Translations under genes and position numbers: made by a program | The notes under the pieces: generated by a model | The model's database searches: none | What the model was told of the DNA's origin: nothing | The model's input: only the letters and a program-made list of their open reading frames with translations | NCBI GenBank assembly: GCA_013396655.1 | Contig: WBMV01004773.1 | Coordinates: forward strand, 62,001 to 126,000 | Direction of reading: 5' to 3' | Length of the DNA stretch: 64,000 nucleotides | From: Campylorhamphus procurvoides | Taxonomy: Eukaryota > Chordata > Aves > Passeriformes > Dendrocolaptidae | In this document: piece after piece, positions 42,121 to 52,005 of the stretch | Position numbering within the stretch: position 1 is the stretch's first letter | How the letters are laid out: each line of letters opens with the position of its first letter

Positions 42121-42210
42121 TTTTTTTAATTTAATTTATTTTTATTATTTTTATTTTTTAATTTTATTTTTTTAATTTATTTATTTCATTTCATTTCATT
42201 TCATTTCATA
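42121..42210 (+). repeat. TTTTA-rich tract ending in (TTTCA)5
   Basis: About 60 bases of imperfect T/A motifs (TTTTA, TTTAA, TTATT) run directly into five perfect copies of TTTCA at 42184-42208. The tract is intronic to CDH12. Confidence 0.85.
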
Positions 42211-42976
42211 TTTATTATTAGGTAACAGTGGTATATGACATCCTGTCAAGAAGCCTCACTATTACGTATGCTACTCTGCAATTAGATTTTTTTCTTCATA
42301 TTTGAATGGTGTCTTTTCCAAAACTTGTAACAGTTCAAAAGTCTCAAGAGGTAAAAATATGCCAGGTAAATCTGTGATAAGTGTTATTCAATGAAAATAG
42401 TTCTAAAGTTGCTCATAAACTTAAAGTCAATGGAGCACAGACAGGACAAATGAAGTAGCTGATCCATCACTACATTGATAATAATCAATTTTGTGCAAAA
42501 TTATTTTGACAGCTTAGAACTGATCCTAAATGACTACCCTGACAATCTTGCATAAAAGAATAAAGACTAATGAAATATAGTGGTACAGCAATAAGATCTC
42601 TGTCTTCTGAGGAAAAAAGTACAGCAATCACGTTGCCTGTGCTAGCACAGAATGTGATTAGAGTCCTTGTCTGCATGTTTAGTGAGATGCCAAAACAAAG
42701 GTACGTGTTAGAGAAAGTGGACTTCACTAATATGCAATTTTTTATTATGTAGTTCCCCTTTTTTCAGACTGCAAAACAAGCTCAGTATATCATCTTTGTG
42801 CTTTGTAAATTGTTTAGACTAATAATTTTAGTGCTTAACACAGATGTCTACATGTGGAATATGCAAGTACATTTTTCGCTGCTTTGTCAAATAATGTAGT
42901 GAACCACATGTTTTGTTTATACCTTGTCCACTCAGAATAGTTTTCTGGAAGGGTAGGAGGTAAAACTAATTTTCTG

Positions 42977-42977
42977 N
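42977..42977. other. Undetermined base (N)
   Basis: A single N lies within TTTCTGNCTGTCC. It is the only ambiguous base noticed in the window and probably marks an uncalled or polished position in the assembly. Confidence 0.95.
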
Positions 42978-43584
42978 CTGTCCAGGGAAGTGGCATTTGG
43001 GGACCCAGGAAACAAATCCTTGACATCTTATTAAGGTCCTTAAAATCAAAATTATACACAGCATCCAATTGTATATTCTGACAAGATTTTGTCCAGTCTC
43101 ATTTTCATCTTTCCTATTTGTAAATTCTATAAATTAAATTCAGCTCCTCCAGATCCCTCGAACAGTTGGCTATCAATTACTTATGCCCTGATACAGAAAC
43201 AATAGTCATATAATGAGAGAATTGCATAAATTCTCTGAGTATGCATGTCTACACATAGTATAAAGCCTATAATGCAGGAGTTTGAATTATGAGGCAATAA
43301 AACATACTAGAAGTGCTTGAAAACAAACTGAATAATCAAAAATAAAAGTAAATAGTACTGAGGCATAAGACAACAGAGAAAAAAATAGGTGTCAACATTA
43401 GCTGAAAACTGACTTGGACTAACCATACAAATCACAGAAATTACTGTGCTTTCTGGGCTAGAGATTTGTGCTTTAAATCTTATGTCCTTATATCAGACCA
43501 ATATTTGTTGCTAAAAAATCAAGTATGCTATTGCAGTAGATTCAATTCAAGTTAGTTCTGCACCACAAACTTATCTCAGAAATC

Positions 43585-43623
43585 TTTTTTTTTTTGGTTG
43601 TTGTTTGTTGTTGGGGTTTTTTT
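43585..43623 (+). repeat. T-rich (GTTT/GTTG)n simple repeat
   Basis: An 11-T run is followed by GGTTGTTGTTTGTTGTTGGG and seven T. It lies about 200 bp from the CDH12 first coding exon donor. Confidence 0.8.
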
Positions 43624-43821
43624 AATTCCAAAATCAAGAATGAGAAAATAAGACAAACATACATAGAAAGTATATAGTGACTATATGAGAGGCTGAATGG
43701 TAAAAGCAATGAACAGAGCAAAGAAGAAACTACTATCAGTTGAAGATTTGCCCCACCAGAAACAGAAACATTTATAATACATTTTTCTATTTACATAATT
43801 TAAACTTTTTAAAAAATAGTG

Positions 43822-43830
43822 AAAAATTAC
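43822..43830 (-). other. CDH12: CDH12 splice donor after the first coding exon
   Basis: The minus strand reads AAAG then GTAATTTTT. The donor is weaker than consensus at +3 to +5, but it is the only GT that keeps the exact cadherin junction (…QYVGK then LHSDLD…) in phase 0. Confidence 0.85.
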
Positions 43831-44061
43831 CTTTCCCACATACTGAGGTTCGGAGCCCATGTACTCCTCCAGCACAAAAAACTGATTCCACACCCAGCCT
43901 CGTTTGACTCTCTGGGCAGATGACCTCCTCCCTGGCACTGGGACAACATTTTCTCTCGTCTCTGCTTCTAAAATCTCTTGTGGCTGTGGATGCAGTGGCG
44001 TTAGGAGACCTCCATCAAACAGAACCCAGAGAAGCAGGGATAAGCAGTTCCTTGTAAGCAT
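43831..44061 (-). CDS. CDH12: Cadherin-12 (type II cadherin), first coding exon, partial gene
   Basis: CDH12 is a calcium-dependent homophilic adhesion protein of the plasma membrane, mainly in neurons. This exon encodes residues 1-77. Residues about 4-20 form a hydrophobic signal peptide (LSLLLWVLF). A short propeptide follows, ending in the furin-type site RVKR at residues 51-54. The mature chain starts GWVW, so mature positions 2 and 4 are tryptophans, the strand-swap pair that marks type II cadherins. FFVLEEY follows and carries the first calcium-binding glutamates of EC1. The start ATG (44059-44061) is the first in its frame: an in-frame TAA lies at 44104-44106. The exon ends after a complete Lys codon with donor GTAATT, so it joins in phase 0 to the exon at 12504-12798. 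The N-terminal residues [12 protein letters not shown] and the EC1 start match my memory of mammalian CDH12; the propeptide looks more diverged. Paralogs CDH18 or CDH10 are less likely. Confidence 0.93.
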
Positions 44062-44075
44062 TGGCAAAGGCTTCC
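44062..44075 (-). other. CDH12: Probable 5' UTR end of the CDH12 first coding exon
   Basis: Upstream of the ATG the minus strand reads a pyrimidine-containing stretch ending in TTGCTGTAG at 44076, a plausible splice acceptor that leaves 14 bases of 5' UTR. Classical cadherin genes usually splice a separate non-coding first exon onto this exon. The acceptor is inferred from sequence only; an exon reaching further upstream is possible. Confidence 0.5.
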
Positions 44076-44760
44076 CTACAGCAAGTAATAAAAACTCCAG
44101 CACTTAACGCAGAGCAGAGGAATCCAGGTTTGAGGTGTCTGTGGCCTTCACCACTTAGCTTCTGATTTTATTGCAGAAATGCTAATGCAGGCATTAATCC
44201 TTCTGATGACAAGGCTTTTGCCGCATTAAATTCCATCTAAGGGGACCTATAAAAGAGATTTACATGCAACATCAAATTACATAAAATTACATTGAAGCGT
44301 TCATCAAAATTCTCACACCTAGTTAGTTTCTAGAGACAGGGAAAAAGATTAAGAGTCACAGTTTAAAAGAGATTACTATTTCCATTGTAGCACTGAGCTG
44401 CTCTAGAACACTGTACAGTTATCACAGGAATATGTCATTCTTGCTCTGCTTAGCATTCCCTTTGTGCCTGTCTGAGGACAGGTCTGCAGCCTTTGCTTTC
44501 TAACCCAGCTATCAAACAAAAGTGTTAACCATAGGTGATATCAAAAATGTTTACTCCAGATTTACAAAGAAAATACTGGAGAAGAGAGAAGCCACTCTCC
44601 CATCCTATTGTCCAGAGCAGAAATGCTTTGCCTGGTTTCTCTGCTAGAAAAGCATCTTGGGGTCTTCTCTACAGTCTGCTGGTTGTCAGGTATAAAAATA
44701 TTGCCTGTGGGATTTAAGATAGATGCATTTTACATTTTAAAAACAAAAATATAATTCATA

Positions 44761-44895
44761 GCACTATAGAATTCACCACTTTGTTAGGACCATATTGTGT
44801 CATTGATTTTTAAGCATAGGTTTCTAACAAATCAATAGAGTTCTGTTTAAAAATCAATGACATGATATGAACCTCAAAAAAGAATTATAAAGTAC
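44761..44895. repeat. Imperfect palindrome of about 135 bp (foldback or MITE-like, or pre-miRNA-like hairpin)
   Basis: The core is a perfect 16-bp inverted repeat: TGTCATTGATTTTTAA at 44798-44813 and TTAAAAATCAATGACA at 44847-44862. Pairing continues outward with two G-T type mismatches (CATAT at 44791-44795 with ATATG at 44865-44869), then TTTG-TTAGG (44780-44788) with CCTCAAAAA (44872-44880), AATTC (44770-44774) with GAATT (44882-44886), and finally GCACTATA with TATAAAGTAC at the ends. Inward, GCA (44814-44816) pairs with TGT (44844-44846). The whole unit would fold into one long hairpin on either strand. I do not recognise it as a known transposon family. Confidence 0.6.
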
Positions 44896-45487
44896 CTAAC
44901 CATACATATTTTTCATTTTCAAATAGTGCCAAAGGTTATATTTTACTTGTGAATAATATTATTACTATCCATAAAAATAAATAACATTGACATTCTTATT
45001 TTTAGGTGCATGCTGAAGTATTTAAATAAAGATTTATTTATACGTATGAGGCTGGAAAACCTAACAATTCTTAAAGGAGATTAAAAAAAGTACTCTAGAA
45101 GAATAACTGCATTTCCTAGTATAATTTTAGGGCAAGATTTTCTGGTCTGATTTGAAAGGCTATGCTTTAGGTCTTAATAAAAAAGAAAGTAAAAAACTTG
45201 GTGAAAAGCTATCTAGTGAAAACAAATGTTTTAATTCAACCTTCAGAATGGATAAAAATGAGGAAAAAACTTCCACCTGCCCATCAGTCTTTAAAAAAAA
45301 AGTTTTCTAAGTTATGTTCAAGATATTTCAATGTTTTTCATTTAGAGCAAAATATTCTTTAGTGCAATGGGTACAAAATTCTTACCTGCACTATCATTTG
45401 TAGTGTATGGATTTTATTCCAGCAAAACTTTAAGACGGGACCCAACCACTCTAGAGATCTTCACTCAATATTAATGTATTTGGTGTG

Positions 45488-45502
45488 TATATATATATAT
45501 TA
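45488..45502 (+). repeat. Short (TA)n microsatellite
   Basis: Seven TA units in a row, following TGTG. Confidence 0.8.
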
Positions 45503-47557
45503 TTGAACAGTTCACATGTGGTTTTGTGCTTCTCTCTTCAATGCATAGAGTGGTATATAACTGGGTTCACACATAATTCAGTTTCAAAACTTCCAAACTT
45601 TTGTGCCTGTCCTCATCCATGGTTGCAGAGTTTTATTGGAAAATCATAGTAACCATGAAACATATTAAAAAAAAGGAAAAAAAAAACACCAAACAAACAT
45701 AGAAAGAACTTGAAATATCCTTGTGAATTGCTCAGCCATAGATGGGAGGTGGAAATAAATACAAAAAAGTATTGGGATAGTCTGCACTGCTTCACAAATG
45801 CCAAAATCGTGCTGTATTCAATTTAACTGCTATACCACTTCTCTTTGCTGAGAAGACTCTGTACATTACAGTTCTCCCAGCAGAGCTCTGCCTCTGGCCA
45901 TGTGTGTCAGTCAGGGAGCTTTTAAAATGTTATACAGCACCAAAAATAATGCAAAGAGATTGAAAGACTTCAATGAAAGGGGAGCAATTCTCCCTTGGCT
46001 GGAAGGTTAGTAACCGAGTGCAAGATATGGAGCACTTTAACCCCTTCTCTGTTGGGTCTCCAGGACTGCTTTCCAGAAAGCCTACTGCAGAGTCAGGAAA
46101 GAACAGTGCCAGTGCTTGCTTCTTTCCCTACAGCTTCAAAAAGTTGGTGAATGGGAGGAACAGACAAAAACAGGAGGTTAATAGGTGTTGCCATACAAGA
46201 TTGCAGCACAGATGCCCTTATCAACTGCAAAAGAGTTCACCATGAAGAATTTATTTCCTAGGTGGTTTTTTGGTTTTGGTTTGCTTTTTCCCCCCTCATT
46301 TAAGGCTCAGCAAGATAAATAATTGAGAATCCAGTACTTTGGCACTTGGAAGAATCACACCAGCTTGCTGCTGTGTAATGCTTGATCAGTAGAAAACTGA
46401 GGCGGAGTATCTTCTTCCACTACCTCTTCTTCCCCATAATTTCATTACTGGCTTTGGAGGAAGGCTGGCCTGACAGAATATATTTAATAACACAGTTGGA
46501 ACTTGCACAGCAATTCAAAAGCTAATATATATGTATACATTTATTTTAGTCTGTGCTTATTGTTTTGCATTTTCTTTTTAAGCTATGCGTCAGTCTTCTA
46601 GCCAGGATGCCTAAACCTGTCTTTGTGCTTTTATGTTTTCATATGCTCATTAGACATTTAAATCCAGAACCTTATGTACCTCAGTCCGGAAAACTGCAAA
46701 AGCAACTGGGATATAAAGACTTAGAAATCCAATCAGAACAATTAGCCATCAGAAAAGTGCCATATTTGCTAAATTTTTGAGGTATTATTTGCTCTGATAC
46801 TCATAAAGAGATACTTATGTAGTAAGAGAGTTGTGAACTAATGTGCACCCTCAGTGCGTCTCTTTCCTATACATTATGAAAGTACAGAAGGTCAGACTTT
46901 TTATAGATCTTGCCTTTTTTTTTCACTATAAGCTGTTGCTAGTCATTTCTTCAGACTGTCTTGTATTATGTACCATTATGCATGACTTAAATAACCCACA
47001 AAGAGAGCTACAGAGGGAGAACCTGTATGAACACACCCCCAACACATGCTTTTATACACTGAGATTAAATTTATTCTTTTCCCCAGTTTGAAAAAGTTAA
47101 ATGACCCACCAGCAAGCATGGGCAATCCATTAAAACAACATAATGAAGAAATCTTGATCATATTTACTGTGTCCCCCAAAACTGCAGGCGTAGAAACTTG
47201 TGAAATGCAAATGATGAATAAAATATCAATACTGAGATTATTTATTGGGAATAACAAAATACAGTATAAATGGTGCTCCTACAAGAATTTTGTTTCTGAT
47301 GTGGATTATACTGCCATTACTCTAAACAGCCTGAGAAAAGGAAGGTTTTCAGAATAGCAAAACTGATGCATGCCATTGGCTGCTGCCACAACCCTTAATC
47401 AATGGGGAGTAATAGTACTGCACACACAAATCACCTCACCAAGCTTGGCAAAGGTTGTCCCTTCTAAAGAGGACATCCATTCATCCTCTGCAATCACTAG
47501 TATGAACACAAGGACTGATTTAGAGAAGCATTTGAGATGAAACTCTAAATGATCTTT

Positions 47558-47562
47558 GATCT
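47558..47562. repeat. Target site duplication GATCT, left copy
   Basis: GATCT precedes the LTR end at 47563 and is repeated exactly at 48160-48164. It defines the insertion of the solo LTR. Confidence 0.85.
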
Positions 47563-48159
47563 TTCTGTGGTTTAAATCCAGTCAGAAACTCAACCCCATG
47601 CAGCCATATGCTCACTCATGCCCAGTGCGATGAGGGAGACAATCAGAAGGGTAAAAGAGAGAAAACTCATGGGTTGAGATACAGAGAGTTTAAGAGATAA
47701 GCAAAAGCTGCTCGTGCAAGCAAAGGGAAACAAGATCATTTACCTCTTTCCTATCAGCAGGCACGTGTTCAGTCATCCTCAACAAAGCAGAGCTCCATCA
47801 TGCATAATGGCATAATGGCAACTGGACAAACATCATCACTGCAAACATTCCCCCTTTCCTTCTTCTTCTTCCCTGCCCCCAAGCTTTATATGCTGAGCAT
47901 GATGCCACATGGTCTGCAATATCCCTTTGGTCAGCTGGGGTCAGCTGTCCCGGCTATCTCCCTACCTCTTGTACACCCCTGGCATCTTTGCTGGTGAGGT
48001 GGGGTGAGGCACAGAAAAGGCCTTGGCTCTGCCTAAGTATGGCTCAGCAATAGATAAAACATTCCTGTGTTATCTACACTGTTTTCAGGACAAATTCAAA
48101 ACAGCCCCATAGCAGCTACTATGAAAAAAATTAGTTCTATCCCAGCCAAAACCAGCACA
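47563..48159 (-). mobile_element. Solo LTR of an avian endogenous retrovirus (probably ERVL class), minus strand
   Basis: The element of 597 bp starts, on the minus strand, TGTGCTGGTTTTGGCTGGGA and matches a widespread bird LTR that I know in outline. The blocks occur in order: ATAGAACTAATTTTTTTCAT, AAACAGTGTAGATAACACAG, CAAGGCCTTTTCTGTGCCTC, CTGACCAAAGGGATATTGCA, and a TATA-like CATATAAAG at 47884-47892. It is flanked by a perfect 5-bp target site duplication, GATCT, at 47558-47562 and 48160-48164. Both the 5-bp duplication and the sequence suggest class III (ERVL). There are no viral genes next to it, so it is a solo LTR left by recombination between the two LTRs of a provirus. Its sense direction is the same as CDH12. 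Confidence 0.9.
47884..47892 (-). promoter_or_regulatory. TATA-like box of the solo LTR
   Basis: The minus strand reads CATATAAAG in the place where this LTR family carries its core promoter, just downstream of the CCAAAGGGATAT block. The box looks intact. Whether it is active cannot be told from sequence. Confidence 0.5.
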
Positions 48160-48164
48160 GATCT
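48160..48164. repeat. Target site duplication GATCT, right copy
   Basis: GATCT follows the LTR end …CCAGCACA at 48159, matching the copy at 47558-47562. Confidence 0.85.
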
Positions 48165-49239
48165 GTATAAAGTGATCTGCTTGGATTCAGACCACAGATG
48201 CATGCACTACTGTCACATACAGACAAGCAGGAAACACTAACGCTCCATGATGCACTCATAACTGCAATCAGTCCAGCAAGACTAATAATTGCACCTCCAT
48301 GAATGGAGTCAAATACCCATTATGCACTGATGGTGGGACCATTTCTGCAGCCACTTGAGCCATAAATGTATCAGCACAGAGAATTCTTTTGCTTATGTGA
48401 AACAGGAGCTAATGTAAAGCAACCATCTTTCTACCTAAAAAGAGGTAGAAAAAGCTTTATGGTACTGTAACATAGTTGATCATAGTGATGGAAGGAAAGC
48501 CAGATAAAGTCTATAACTATGGATATGATGTAACAGCTGACCATCTAACTTTGCCTCTCTGCAATACCTCAAAGGAAGAAAATAAAACAACTGGGGGAAA
48601 AAGTCTACGCTGTAGGTATCTATTAAAATAAACTGTTAAACCATTTGAGAGGTTGTATTTTCTGGCTAATGGTAAAATGATACGGCAAACCTCAGTTCAC
48701 CTCTCACATTGTTCATCTCTTTTCTTTCTCTGAGTTTAGGCAAATCGGTTAGGTTGATATCTTCCAAATTATTTAATTAAAGGAATCCCATTTGATTAGA
48801 TTCAAGATGTCCATCTCTCTTTGTGAGTTTGACTTTCTTGAACTTCACAACCTATCTAGATACTTTTGAAATAAAAGTGATTCTTTTTATCTTTTGGTCT
48901 TTTTTAGGTAGGGTAGGAACTACTTGGTAGCATCAAAAAGGGGGTTATGAGTGAGACTACAATCAAACATTACAAGTCTCAAACTACCAAGGAGTTCCTC
49001 AGTCTGTCCATCCTACAAGTCAGAAGACTTTCAACAGATTAAATAAGGCTCAAGTATGTAGCTACAAAACCCACTTGGCAAGGGCAACATCTGGAATCCA
49101 TGCCAGGTAACTCTCATTGGGGAAATAAATTTAAAAAAAAAATAAAAAATCAGTGTTTCTACCTGTTGGAGTCTTAACATGATCCAAAGGAGTTACTCCT
49201 TTATCTCCCTTTGTGTAAGATTCAATAAGCTGTTTTAAC
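48165..49239 (-). other. Spacer between the two solo LTRs; no gene seen
   Basis: About 1.08 kb of AT-rich sequence. It shows no retroviral coding remnant that I can recognise, which supports two independent LTR insertions and not one provirus. Confidence 0.55.
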
Positions 49240-49849
49240 TGTCCTGGTTTAACCTCTGTCAGCAAATAAGCACCATATGGCTGCTCACTCACTGTCCCTC
49301 CCAGCAGGATGGGGTCAAGAGAACTGAAAGTGTAAAAGTGAGAAAACTTGTGGGTTAAAAGTGAATAGTTTAATAATTAAAATATTTATTCTTGTTGAAT
49401 TGTTATTGTTATTAATAATAGCAAACACTGCAATGGAAATTAAAATAACAGAGAGAGAGAAATAAACCCAAAGAAAGACAAGTAATGCAAATGAAAATAA
49501 ATGCCTACCACCAATGAATCGATGCCCAGCCAGTCCCCAAGCAGTGGCCCCATGGCCAACCTTCCCCTTTGGTATTGCTGAGTATGACTCCACAGGTTGC
49601 AGAACGTTCCTTTAATCAGTTGAGGTTAGCTGTCCTGGCTGTGCCCTCTCCTAAATTCTTGTGCACCTCCATCTATTTGCTGGTGGGGTGGTGTGAGGAA
49701 TAGAAAAGGCCTTGACTTTCTGTTAACACTGCTCAGCAATAAATAAAATATCCCAGTATTATCAATAGTGTTTCCAGCACAAATCCAAAACACAGCCCAT
49801 GCCAGCTCCTATGAAGAGAAGTAACTCTATCCCAGCTCAAGCCAGTACA
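49240..49849 (-). mobile_element. Second solo LTR, related but distinct subfamily, minus strand
   Basis: On the minus strand the element starts TGTACTGGCTTGAGCTGGGA and ends …GGTTAAACCAGGACA at 49240. It shares the outer blocks of the LTR at 47563-48159 (GGATTTGTGCTGGAAACA, CAAGGCCTTTTCTATTCCTC, AGGACAGCTAACCTCAACTG), but its middle part (49380-49540) is a different AT-rich segment with TTATT repeats. The TATA-like block is lost (CAATACCAAAGG), while an ATTAAA polyadenylation-type hexamer remains at 49369-49374. The flanks TTAAC and GAAGC do not form a clear 5-bp duplication. The different middle part shows it is an independent insertion and not the partner LTR of the first. Confidence 0.85.
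49369..49374 (-). promoter_or_regulatory. Polyadenylation-type hexamer of the second LTR
   Basis: The minus strand reads ATTAAA, where this LTR family carries its polyadenylation signal, shortly before a TTTTCTCACTTTTACACTTT block. In the first LTR the same place reads CTTAAA, so the signal is lost there. Confidence 0.4.
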
Positions 49850-51966
49850 GAAGCCTAGGGTGGTCCTCTGGCCACACAGATTGAATACTCACAAAGCTGA
49901 AAATCTCAATTTCAGTCCCCCTACTTCAGGGGTTGTTCACATGAAATTGCTAAAGATGGGGAGGAGGCACCTAACCACCTAAACCAACCCCAAATATTTT
50001 GTAGATTAGTGATGAGAGCACTCTGATGAAATGTGAGAAATATGTGCAGAAAACACAAATGGAAGCTGAATCTTGGGTTTTCTGGAAGATCTATGTCATC
50101 ATATGGACAAAAACTATACTGTAGGAACTACTAGATGACAAGCAGATGACAGCATTTCTCCTGCAATAAGGCAACTCTAGGTCTCTTTTTGTTAAATTCT
50201 ATTACAAAAGACCCCAAATTCTAGTATTTCGTAACAAATGCTTTACTTGGTATGAAGTTACTAGTTATTAAATTTGTAAGAATAATATGAGTTTGATTAA
50301 GGCTATGATTTTTGGATCTGACTGTCAAATCCACTCCCTCTGTCAATTCAATCATTCTCTGCAGATGTATATTCCGTACTGTATTCGGAGATCAATTCTG
50401 ATGTCAATTGAGCCTAAAGATATCAGGAGTGATATCAATATGAATCTGGACTGCTCTATTGAGTTTTTACCGGCATAAAGCCAAAGTGAGATGAGAATGA
50501 TGTTCCTCATCTTTGAGTATGGCTGTCCTTGTACACACATTCATAGGAAGGTTGCCACAAAGATATATTACAGCACAAAACCCATGTGATATACTCTATC
50601 AATACTCAGTAAACATATTTATGAAGTCCCTAACATCGGAGAGTAGTCTACTTATGTTTGGCATTTCTAAGCCCTACATAATAAAAGTTTTATAACTTCA
50701 CAGATATGCTTTAATAATTGGCTTTCTAGCACATAAAAAAGTGATCATTTTAGAGGGTTTGGTAACATAATAAAATCAAATGTTACATACTTCCAAAAAA
50801 AAGTGTAGTTGTACAATGCTGAGGCTTACTGAAAAACCAATGAAGAAAAGCAATGTAAAAATATTGTGTGTGAGTGATTTTTTCAGCTTTGCCATCATTA
50901 GCAATACTTATAGGAGATCACTTATGACTTAAATATAAGCCACTGAGCCATCATCCTCTACCTGGGAAATTATCTCTAATTCACAAATACACGTAAGAAT
51001 ATTGGGGAGATAATTGGAAAAAAAAAAAAGGACTGAAGCTTTAATTATAAAAATGAAAACACATGAGTAAATGCACAAGTCTCCATGGTTCACTGAAGTC
51101 TTGCAAGTTAACTCAGATAAAATGAAATTTTCACTCCAGGTTAATAATTAATATTTATTTTGGGGAGATTCAAATCCAGGCCAGTATTATTCTGTAAATT
51201 CTAAAAATTCTGTATTCACATCTACAGTTAAATCATTAGCTAAAAGGAAGAAACAGAATGTTTCAGTATAGAAAAATGTTTCCTTTACAAAGATGATCAG
51301 ATGATGAAGTAGTGTCATCAATTTTATTTTTGCTCTGTCTTGTGTCATGTTTGGCTCAGAAAAATACTAGGGTGAATCTATATCTGCTTTGTCAATGATC
51401 TAGAATCTTTATTTTTGATAAATTCCAAACATTTTCATTTCTGCTAGGAATCTGTCAATGTCCTTGCTAAAGCATGGACAATCAGGAAACCTTCATTCTT
51501 CTGTTCTTCTATGCTTTTTGAATAAATTATGAAATGGGGGAAAGGACAGAAAGGCAAATAAATCAAAACTTTTCAACACCTTAGCAATATATGTAAGGGA
51601 AGAACCAACAAATCTCAGACTGCAGCTCAAATATATTTATAATTTTGTAGGTAACATGAGATATTGAAATGCATGTGAACACATCCTAATGTTCTCTATA
51701 TGGTATTATTTTGTTATTCCTTAGTACATTTCTGTTTTTCCCAACCTCTCAAGAATTCTTTCAATTACTTCAGATTGCAAACATACGTTATTTAAGATCT
51801 CATTTTAAAAAGATTTTCTGCTATTGGTCAGACATTGATTACAAAAAATTTGAAACAATTTATTATAGGTTCCTGTGTTCAAAGGACTACGCAAATATAT
51901 TAGATTATAAAACTAACTCAAGGATAGATATTTGGAAGTGAGTTCTTGCAGGAATTTGTGTACTGG

Positions 51967-52005
51967 ATATCTATCTATCTATCTATATATGTATATATAT
52001 ATATA
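51967..52005 (+). repeat. (TATC)n followed by (TA)n microsatellite
   Basis: Four TATC-type units (ATCTATCTATCTATCT) run into TATATATG and then a pure TA tract. Compound tetranucleotide loci of this kind are often length-variable. Confidence 0.85.

Larger units (their letters stand above)
12799..43830 (-). other. CDH12: CDH12 intron between the two EC1 coding exons, 31,032 bp
   Basis: The two exons join in frame, so everything between them is one intron. It is AT-rich and carries few recognisable repeats: a CR1 tail (18198-18254), an ancient CR1-like remnant (about 34330-35120), short homopolymer and dinucleotide tracts, and a pentanucleotide tract at 42121-42210. Reading frames of 60-90 codons occur on both strands, but none has a recognisable domain and I regard them as chance. 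Long stretches such as 19000-34000 show no clear repeat; some of it may be conserved regulatory sequence, which cannot be judged without alignments. Confidence 0.9.
44076..47557 (-). other. CDH12: Probable CDH12 5' intron, first part; no gene seen
   Basis: Sequence upstream of the first coding exon. It holds the palindrome at 44761-44895 and a short TA repeat. Frames at 44535-44717, 45973-46245 and 46553-46780 show no known domain. A 5' UTR exon may lie here or far beyond the window; none can be recognised by eye. Confidence 0.5.

Noticed and set aside
42835..43068. Minus-strand frame of 77 codons crossing the N
   Set aside because: Close to the CDH12 first exon, but it shows no cadherin features and no usable splice pattern.
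47563..49849. One complete provirus with two LTRs
   Set aside because: The LTRs differ in their middle parts, the first has its own 5-bp duplication directly at both ends, and the 1.08 kb between them shows no retroviral remnant.
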